From positions 14,898,001-14,962,000 of the forward strand of contig OY821788.1 of the NCBI GenBank assembly GCA_963682175.1: a stretch of DNA of 64,000 nt. Direction: 5' to 3'. The DNA is from Triglochin maritima (lineage: Eukaryota > Streptophyta > Magnoliopsida > Alismatales > Juncaginaceae). Under the pieces are notes generated by a model. The model was not told the origin of the DNA. It saw nothing but the letters and a program-made list of their open reading frames with translations, and did not search any database. The translations under genes were made by a program, and so were the position numbers. The stretch's first letter is position 1. Each line of letters begins with the position of its first letter. Positions 56,160-64,000 of this stretch are shown here, in pieces.

Positions 56160-57501
56160 TGGTTGACATCATTTCATGCTTACATTTGTATCTTATATCC
56201 ATTATATTCCACCTAAACAATGCTACGTGACGAGTTTTCTGTTTAAATTTCAGAAATAAATAGGTTTGAAGAGAAGAGGCACAAAAGGACCTAAAAGCAT
56301 GAAAAATGACTGAGTTGAGAGACTCAAGGACTAAGATGCAAGATCGAAGGACCAATGAGCAAACAAGAATACTTCACACCATCATGGGGAGTATTTTGAC
56401 AATTCTATTTGGGTCGGAGCTCCACTAAGTGAAGTACATGCATCAAATACAAACAAAGCCTTCCAGAAAAGCCCACAAAAAAATCCAGAGCGATCCGAAC
56501 ACTGTAGACCGCCAATTGGCGGTTACTTTTGGTCCGGATCTGCTAAGATTTATGCGGAGCGTGTATTAGTATGTATTTAGTCTATTTCTGGTATTTGTTT
56601 AGTCCCATACCAGGGGTTTGTCCCGGATTACCCTTTTTTATGGTTATAAATAGAACTCTTCACCTTCTATTGTATTCACCCATTGCTTGGTGGCATTCTC
56701 TCTACTTGGAGTAAGCCTTGGAGCAAAATCTCAAGGTGGAGAAGAATGCTACATTCAATGTGAGTCATCTAATAAAATAATTTTTCCATTGTTTTGTTCT
56801 TATGTTGTTTCTTTATGCATGCTTAGCTTAGTTTTATTTCTTTGATTCTAGGCTAAAGTAGTTAGAATGTTTCTTTTCTTCTTTAGTTTAATTGTTAGAG
56901 TAATGTGTAGTGAGTAGATCCATCCCCCTTTGGGGGTGGAGATGATGTTCACACATGCATTAAAGAATGGATATGAATGCTTTATATTTTGATTGTGTTG
57001 ATAAATGTTAATGTATGCTTGCTTGTTAGAGTAGATTACTATACTTGATGAGTTTTTCCATACATCTTAGACACCTCCCATGCTTGTTTAGGTTCTGAAA
57101 TAACTAGTTTGTGTATATGAATGTTAATCAACTAGGTTAGTGAATGGATTGATAGGTTTTGCCATAACCTTTAGACACTTCCTATGCATGAAAACACTAC
57201 CTACATTTGTGCCTATAGAATGCATTCTTCACCATCTTTTTACATGTGTGCACACACTCCACCCCTTAGGGATTTTCCATTTTTGATTTCCAGCTTTCAA
57301 TTTCCCTCGCTTTCGTTTTCCTTGTTTGATTCTTACTCGTTTAGTGTAGTTAGTCTAGTTTAGTGTAATCACAACTTCTTCCCATGTTTACCCACTTGCC
57401 TTCGAACAAACCAGAGTCTACACACCTCCTTGTGGATCGACCCGTATTTGCCACAGCTTCAACTCGGTCGTGCACTTGCGGTTAATTAAAACGTTCAATC
57501 A
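56160..57501 (+). repeat. 5' LTR of R3
   Basis: Starts TGGTTGACATC (A to G change relative to the 3' LTR) and ends CGTTCAATCA. It has a perfect 16-bp palindrome ACCGCCAATTGGCGGT at 56508-56523 and a TATA box (TATAAATAG) at 56645. Confidence 0.92.
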
Positions 57502-57507
57502 AGTTTT

Positions 57508-57525
57508 TGGCGCCGTTGCCAGGGA
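57508..57525 (+). promoter_or_regulatory. Primer binding site of R3
   Basis: TGGCGCCGTTGCCAGGGA, one base away from the Athila/Tat-type site found perfectly in the 31337 element. Confidence 0.88.
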
Positions 57526-58638
57526 GGTGCTCTGTCCAGACTCTGGTTTGGACGATTCGAGTGGTTTTAATCTTTTGTTTTTAGTTTATTTTTGTTTCAG
57601 GGACATTGCAGCATCAATGGGACACCTGGAGAAATTGTGAGCATAGAATGTCCTTTTGGACCGCCAATCAGCGGTCTGAGACTGCCAATTGGCGGCTTGG
57701 TGAGCTTTTTTTGCTCCCATTAATGTTCTGGTGGTTTGTTGTTTCAGTGTAGTAGTCTGGGAGTTCAATTTGTCTTGTTTCAACCTGTAGTTAGCTCCCA
57801 GATTAATCAATTCCCCTTTTAAGACAACTTGGACCATAAAACTCAAAGCAAGAGATTAGACTTCTTGCCATCTAGGTCATGCATCATTTGTAGACCTTGC
57901 ACGCATTTGTCTTTTCTTTTCTTTAAATTCTTGTTGTCGATTGCTGACGTGAGGTACGTGCACCCATTCTCTCATTCATGCGTGGTCAAAGCATGCATTA
58001 GTTAGTAAGGTGCATCGGGACAAGAGTGAGGTGAGTGCTTGTTTGGTGAGTTGCTTGCTAGCCTAAGATTTCAAAATATATTTAAGGGGCATCACCTATA
58101 GTCTTCAAAGATAAGGCGGGGGATTTCATCACCCCTCCCTTAGCCCCAAAAAGCACCCTCAAGTAAAGCCTTAATCTAAAAGCAAGTAGACATTGGACCT
58201 AAGGAATTCGGACGCAATAGGAGAGTGATCTAGTTGAGACCGTCATGACCTGATCGACGTCGTCTGCATTGTCGATAGTAGGAGGTACTGGATCTCCGGA
58301 TTTGGTATCACTTGCTGGGCATTGTGGTCTTTGTTGTAGGGAGGTGAGGCGTGTCGAGACTAGTGACCTCGAAGTTATGCGTCGTCTAGCCTAAGGACCC
58401 ATAGCCTTAAGTTGTTTGAGTCGTGCTTGCTAGATTAGGCTTCTACCTTCTCACATTACCCACGCTAGCTCTAGGGATTCTTCCCTTCTCCTCTGAGTCA
58501 TCGTCTTCTCACCTACTTCTACGTTCTAGTCTCCTCCCCTTTACACTCTCTGTTAGCGTTTTAGGGTCGAGTCGAGCACTTTTTGTGAGCTTGGCCTCGT
58601 GGTGGTGAGAGTGATCGACTCGAGAGTTCTTTGTCGAG

Positions 58639-59568
58639 ATGGATGGTTACATGGGCGATCATCCATATCATTGTTGGGACCAGGACAATTCTCCCTGGTA
58701 CTCCGGACCCATGCATCTTGGGGTGCATCAGACAAACACCCTGTATGGTTGGGATAATCTTCAATGTTTGACTGAGCAATCTTCATATTGGGGTAATATG
58801 AGAGAGGCACCGACTGCTAGACCACCATCTAGTTACGTCGGATCATATGTTGGTTCTCCAACTGAGACGTTGCAAGAACCTTTGGCCTCTTTCATGCATG
58901 TGGTAGATGACATGAGTGCACCGGTGGCTCCAGTAGTCGTACCGTGTGACTGGTGTGGGTTGAGTGGTCATGTTATCGGGGAATGTTCTTATGTTCCCCC
59001 AGAGCCTGAGTATGAGCATACCTTTTCCCAAAATGCTCAATATGACCATTACGCATCCGCGTACAACCCAGAGGGATGGATTCGTGGGGAGACAATTCTT
59101 ATTCAAAATCTTATACATCATTCCCACCACAGTATCGTCCTTCTGAATATCCTGAATATGTATTCCAAAATTCTGACATGAACCTCACAGTTGACCCCAA
59201 ACTTGATTCTTTAGAACAAGCCCTCCAAATGTTCATGGACCACTCAAAATTTATTGAAGTCCAACTTAAATTCCTTGCAAACTATGGAAATGCAAGTGAG
59301 TCAAATGACGCAGCAATTACTTGAATGTGAGGAGAGTAACTTTTCTTGTCAACATGAGGATTCATCTTTTGATATCGAACCACCACCACATCCACAAATT
59401 CAAAGCACAATCTTTCAAAGTCAAACTCCTAGTCAGTCTGAGGGACTTGGGGTTTCAATTCACGAACACATGGTGGGGGATTTGATCCAAATTGAGAATA
59501 ACATGGACCAGCTTCATTATGAGTCAGCACACGATTGTGCCTTATCTTTTTGTCCTGTAGCCCCTTAG
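58639..59568 (+). pseudogene. R3 gag-like ORF region with intact CCHC knuckle
   Basis: From ATG 58639: MDGYMGDHPYHCWDQDNSPW and so on, parallel to the R1 ORF at 30680. The zinc knuckle at 58945-58986 is CDWCGLSGHVIGEC, a complete C-x2-C-x4-H-x4-C. A frameshift near 59075 passes coding to other frames (MDSWGDNSYSKSYTSF, then VSQMTQQLLECEESNFSCQ), and a TAG ends at 59566. No capsid-type gag domain is recognisable; what remains is a nucleocapsid-like tail. Confidence 0.75.
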
Positions 59569-61705
59569 CCATATGATCTTCTTGTTGTGCCTCGTAAGGA
59601 CTCACCTCTGGTGGAGCAAGAGCTCCCTGGTACCCTTAATTTCAAACGACATGATGAGAGTTTGCCTCTCACTATTGTTCCTGATCATCTTGGAAATGAT
59701 GGAACATCAAACAACTACATTGCTAATGAGGGTATTAGCAGTTCCCTGGAGGATATCTTGGGTGAGAGACCCACCTTTTGTTTTCCTGGTGAGTCAGGCA
59801 TGCATAACGAGGTTCTTGACCTCATTCCGACCCACCAGCATGTTGGTTAGAGAGTTTGGATTGACGATCATAACTTCAGTACCGCAACGGGAGAAACTCT
59901 TCTTCCGTTGCTCCATATTTCCCAAACTCTTGAGAGGTTCAAGGTCTTTCAGTTTGATCATTTGAATGAGACGACTTTGCATCTAATTCATGAACCTCTC
60001 CTTTCATCTTGTGCTCTTTGTGAGGGGGCCCAAACATGAGTATTTTGGCCCCGCGTGGTGTCATGTTCCATTTCCAAGTGCATTGACCCACTTTTGAGTT
60101 TCCCATTTGATGTCCTTTGACAAATGAAGATGGAACTTATTTTTGTACATAGTTTTATTCAAAAAAAAAGAAAAAAAGAGTACAATAAAAGACTCCATGA
60201 GTGAGCATTGATTGTTGTGGGCCCCAACCCTTGTGTATTTGGGGCACATTTCTTTCACGTATTTGTATCCCTTCTTTAGTATCTCACAAGTTGAGGGAAT
60301 TCGGGTTTGTGTCCATCAACATAACCATGAACTTCCTGTTGTACTTCACGTTGGTGAGATCTTTTCTTTTTCATGCAGAAATCCATGTAGTTTCATGCTC
60401 ACATTCATTGAGGACAATGCATGAAGTAGGTGTGGGGGGTGTTTTACGTGTGTACATAGTTGAGTCTTTTTCCTTTGATTTTGTTTTGTTTTGTGTATAT
60501 TGATAGGGTCATGTTAGTGTGCTGCATTTAATATCGATATATCTGTTTGCCATGATCATTGGGTGACTTGTCATCTTTTGCTTGCCTAGTGCTTTAAAAT
60601 TTTCACATTTCTTTCAAAATCTTTATGTGTTTGCGAAAGAAAATGTTTTTGGATGTTTTGCGTGTGTTTAGCATGTGCAAAACCATTGAGAGGCAAAGTA
60701 AAAAGAAAGCTCCCAAAATTGTCTTGAACTTGTTACATTAGGATATCTAGTACAGTGGCTTTAGGACTTATCTAGTCATTAGGATGCACCCCAGTTTTCC
60801 CTCGGGGGTGAGTAATTATAGGGTTTCAGTGCTCAAATAATTAAAGAAGTTCATCCCGAACCTAGTGAGTCAATAATTCGTGTCGGTTAATTTAAGGAAA
60901 TTTGTTGTAGTCAATGACCCTTTAAATCTTGTTGGAGACATTAAGTGTAGGAGTTTTGGTTCATGTGTAGATAAGAAATAAGTGAGTAGGTGTTCTCTCT
61001 TCTCGCACGGCTCCTATCACTCGGGAAATTAGGTCTGAGGGGACTTTGTGCCTGGTGCTTTCGAGTCATCTGACTTGGGATGCACCGACCGAACACCCGT
61101 TGCACGGGTGGTAGGGATTGCCCTATATGGAGATTTGGGGAAAGGTGTAGGTGATAGTGTAAGTCCTCACAGGCAATGATGCACGAAACCCTACCCTGGG
61201 AGAATCAAACACCAACCAATATAATGCTCCAAAGAAAAAGAAAAAAAAGAATACAAAAAAAAGTCAAATAAGAACCTTAATGGACCTTACACTTTGTATC
61301 ACTTGAGGATGTTGAGGTTGTCCATGTCTAGCACTTAATTCCTTAATTAAATTTGACAAATGATTCGTTAGGCTAGGTGTGAGGACTTATTACATATATA
61401 GAGTCGGCACGTAATATTACCGCGTCCAGTGATTGACAAAATAAGTCCCACGAGTCGTGTAGCCATGTTGAATAATGCATCTATGTTTGGATTTTGTGGG
61501 TGTATCCGCTGAAACCCTCAGGAGACACCACTCCTCCTCCTTGGCGACAAGGAGGTTTAACGGTTTGTTGCACTTGCTAAGTGCAACCGTGATTCCTACG
61601 AAAGTGAGTTAGGATTTCCCTGTTTTACGTATGCTTTTTCCTTTCTTTCTTTTTTCTGTTTCTTTGTTTTGCTCGGGGCTAGCAAAAGTTAGGTGTGGGG
61701 GTATT
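59569..61705 (+). other. 3' internal region of R3, no pol
   Basis: A formerly coding segment (LNFKRHDESLPLTIV, DGTSNNYIANEGI, up to about 59850) matches R1, followed by non-coding sequence with the TTGAGGACAATG phrase, a region near 61000 conserved with R1 at 40490, and the polypurine end. Confidence 0.65.
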
Positions 61706-63066
61706 TGATTGACATCATTTCATGCTTACATTTGTATCTTATATCCATTATATTTCACCTAAACAATGCTACGTGACGAGTTTTATGTTTAAATTTCACA
61801 AATAAATAGGTTTGACGAGAAGAGACATAAAAGGACCTAAAAGCATGAAAAATGACTGAGTTGAGAGACTCAATGACTAAGATGCAAGATCGAAGGACCT
61901 GAATGTAAGATCGAAGGACCAATGAGCAAACAAGAATATTTCACACCATCATGGGGAGTATTTTGGCAATTCTATTTGGGTCGGAGCTCCACCAAGTGAA
62001 GTAGATGCGTCAAAGACAAACAAAGCCTTCCAGAAAAGCCCACAAGAAAATCCAGAGCGATCCGAATACTGTAGACCGCCAATTGGCGGTCACTTTTGGT
62101 CCGGATCCGCTATGATTTATGTGGAGCGTGTATTAGTATGTATTTAGTCTATTTCTGGTATTTGTTTGGTCTCATACCGGGAGATTGTCCCGGATTACCT
62201 TTTTCTATGGTTATAAATAGAACTCTTCACCTTCTATTGTATTCACCCATTGCTTGGTGACATTATCTCTACTTGGAGCAAGCCTTGGAGCAAAATCTCA
62301 AGGTGGAGAAGAATGTTACCTTCAATGTGAGTCATCTAATAAAATAATTTTCCATTATTTTGATCTTATGTTGTTGCTTTATGCATGCTTAGCTTAGTTT
62401 TATTTCTTTGATTCTAGGCTAAAGAAGTTAGAATGTTTCTTTTCTTCTTTAGTTTAATTGTTAGAGTAATGTGTAGTGAGTAGATCCATCCCCCTTTGGG
62501 GTGGAGATGATGTTCATACATGCATTAAAGAATGGATATGAATGCTTTATATTTTGATTGTGTTGATAAATGTGAATGTATGCTTGCTTGTTAGAGTAGA
62601 ATACTACACTTGATGGGTTTTGCCATACATATTAGACACCTCTCATGCTTGTTTAGGTTCTGAAATAACCAGCTTGTGTATATGAATGTTAATCAACTAG
62701 GTTAGTGAATGGATTGATAGATTTTGCCATAACCTTTAGACACTTCCTGTGCATGAAAACACTACCTACATTTGTGCCTATAGAATGCATTCTTCACCAT
62801 CTTTTTACATGTGTGTACACACTCCACCACTTAGGGATTTTTCATTTCTGATTTCCAGCTTTCAATTTCCCTCGCTTTCGTTTTCCTTGTTTGATGCTTA
62901 CTCGTTTAGTGTAGTTAGTCTAGTTTAGTGTAATCACAACTTCTTCCCCTCTTTTCCCACTTGCCTTCGAACAAACCAAAGTCTACACACCTCCTTGTGG
63001 ATCGACCCGTATTTGCCACTACTTCAACGCGGTCGTGCACTTGCAGTTCATTAAAACGTTCAATCA
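61706..63066 (+). repeat. 3' LTR of R3
   Basis: Starts TGATTGACATC and ends CGTTCAATCA. Carries an 18-bp perfect palindrome GACCGCCAATTGGCGGTC at 62074-62091 and a TATA box near 62214. A GACTAAGATGCAAGATCGAAGGACC phrase is partly duplicated near 61890-61920 relative to the 5' LTR. Confidence 0.92.
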
Positions 63067-63723
63067 CTACAGCTCCGTTGGGGTGGTGTGGACCACGTGG
63101 TTCGCTTTGCGCGGAAGTACGGACATTCCTCACCGATCCCTTTGGCTCAAGTAGTCGCGTGTGGGGGTACGTCGCGTATTGTCCGTAAGATCGTATGTGC
63201 ATACGGTAGGTCTCCGAGGGAGACCCGATCTTGTTGCTGGACTGATGTCCTTGTTGACCCTTGAGGGTATTTATTGTCGTTGTTGGATTGAGGTCTTGTT
63301 TTACCCTTGGAGGGGATTCGTTGCATTTCTGATGATGACATGACATGCTACTAGCATGATAGGTTCCTTACCGTACTATTGCATTCATATAGGTGAGTTT
63401 GGCCTATGGGGTTTCCTAATGGGAAACTCAGGCATTGTTGTTTGATTCATGTTTCAGGACCGCGGTAGGTTTTGTAGGGGTGGTGACAGTGGGCGCGCAC
63501 ATTTTGGGGTCAGGATCCTCTTCGGTCTCTTTGAGGTCGTCATAATTACCTGCATTCATTTTGTTGTATTGATGTAATCATGTCTTTTCACAAACTCTGA
63601 TGTATTTGGTGTACCGACTGGTTATTTATATGAGTAACATTCCCGCTTGGATTGTCGTTATCTTGAGATCTCTTGTTTGTTTAAATTTTCAAATTTTCCG
63701 TTGTTTCGGGATGTTACATAAAA

Positions 63724-64000
63724 GACAATGAAGGCCCCATAAAGTCTATTCAGTTTGTTATCCTCTAAGGTTTTCTTAAATCTTTTTTAACCCATCTATT
63801 ACCAAATGGCTCCTATCCCCGTAAGTTTCCATTTGACATAAATGTGTACATTGTGTTTTCGATTATATATGGTCATCTTTTGCCACTGGTGTCTCGTTTA
63901 ACTATCTTTCAAAGAAGAACACAGTTAGCATGCTCATTAGGAATGTGTGTTGTTTTCAAGAGCAGTTGGAGTGTCTTGGATATCATTATTGGTGTCAGGA
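63724..64000. other. Right-end sequence, no gene recognised
   Basis: Flank of the Tekay-like solo LTR. No domain is visible in the 277 bases; the window ends before any feature can be judged. Confidence 0.4.

Larger units (their letters stand above)
56160..63066 (+). mobile_element. Family R Athila/Tat-like LTR retrotransposon R3, gag only
   Basis: LTRs at 56160-57501 and 61706-63066 and an uninterrupted interior of about 4.2 kb with near-canonical primer site, gag-like ORFs, the Athila/Tat phrase TTGAGGACAATGCATGAAGT (about 60405) and polypurine end GTGTGGGGGTATT. There is no protease or pol. The flanking direct repeat is nine bases (CTACAGCTC at 56151-56159 and 63067-63075) instead of the usual five. 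It lies inside the Tekay-like solo LTR. Confidence 0.92.
54621..63718 (+). mobile_element. Tekay/Del-like solo LTR, split by family R element R3
   Basis: Starts TGTTAGACCATAACCCC and ends CGGGATGTTACA, flanked by TAAAA on both sides (54616-54620 and 63719-63723). Minus the insert it is about 2.18 kb. The GTCGAC dyad cluster (55110-55680), hairpin GTTTCC-TAATG-GGAAAC (63411-63426) and right-end sequence match the 50860 LTR layout. It is a diverged relative, not the same subfamily. Confidence 0.85.

Noticed and set aside
62915..63346. 143-codon reverse ORF across the R3/Tekay-like boundary
   Set aside because: It spans the junction of two transposons and has no domain, so it is a chance open frame.

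Overview
This is nuclear DNA of a flowering plant, most likely a eudicot. The signs are one conserved organellar PPR gene, GT-AG introns, plant MuDR, FAR1-type MULE and hAT transposase relics, a plant mobile domain (PMD) with an Ulp1 protease, and dense nested LTR retrotransposons of Copia, Tekay/Del-like and Athila/Tat-like Gypsy type. I cannot name the species. There is no tRNA, rRNA, bacterial or CRISPR content. LAYOUT. 1-960: reverse-strand remnant of a MuDR-like transposase, cut by the window edge. 2.6-7.87 kb: the only gene that looks like a functional host gene, a mitochondrial P-class PPR gene on the reverse strand with an almost single-exon CDS (4848-7751) and spliced 3' exons below it. 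9246-9415: a SINE-like insertion. About 9.5-17.1 kb: a decayed MULE-type region with a PMD-Ulp1 pseudogene on + facing a FAR1-like transposase pseudogene on -, and three arrays of one 22-bp minisatellite. 18.3-25.65 kb: an LTR-like repeat (family X) split by a gag-only Copia-type element (20208-25523, target duplication GTTTA). 26-27.7 kb: hAT and PMD pseudogene fragments. 28139-42590: a gag-only Athila/Tat-like element (family R, duplication ATATT) split by a very young gag-protease element (31337-38793, reverse strand, duplication CCACT). 43.0-45.4 kb: a second X copy split by a reverse solo LTR related to the Copia LTR. 45.4-52.7 kb: two deleted Tekay/Del-like copies in tandem, the first carrying a solo LTR of the 31337 family (duplication GCTTG). 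53073-53457: a small solo LTR (duplication TGCAC). 54621-63718: a Tekay-like solo LTR (duplication TAAAA) split by a second family R element (56160-63066). HOW THE PARTS RELATE. No retrotransposon here keeps a reverse transcriptase with its catalytic core. Even so, the 31337-38793 element has LTRs that differ at only about two positions, so it was probably mobilised in trans. Nesting gives relative ages: X before the Copia type, R before the 31337 family, and Tekay before both R and the 31337 family. A recurrent theme is that each LTR family carries several copies of its own short GC-rich dyad: GGTCGACC-like in Copia, X and Tekay LTRs, ACCGCCAATTGGCGGT in family R, and GCGGCG-N4-CGCCGC in the 31337 family. 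In every family except Tekay the dyads lie upstream of the TATA box. These dyad arrays, and the transcription-oriented 22-bp arrays of the MULE region, are the most unusual signals I found.
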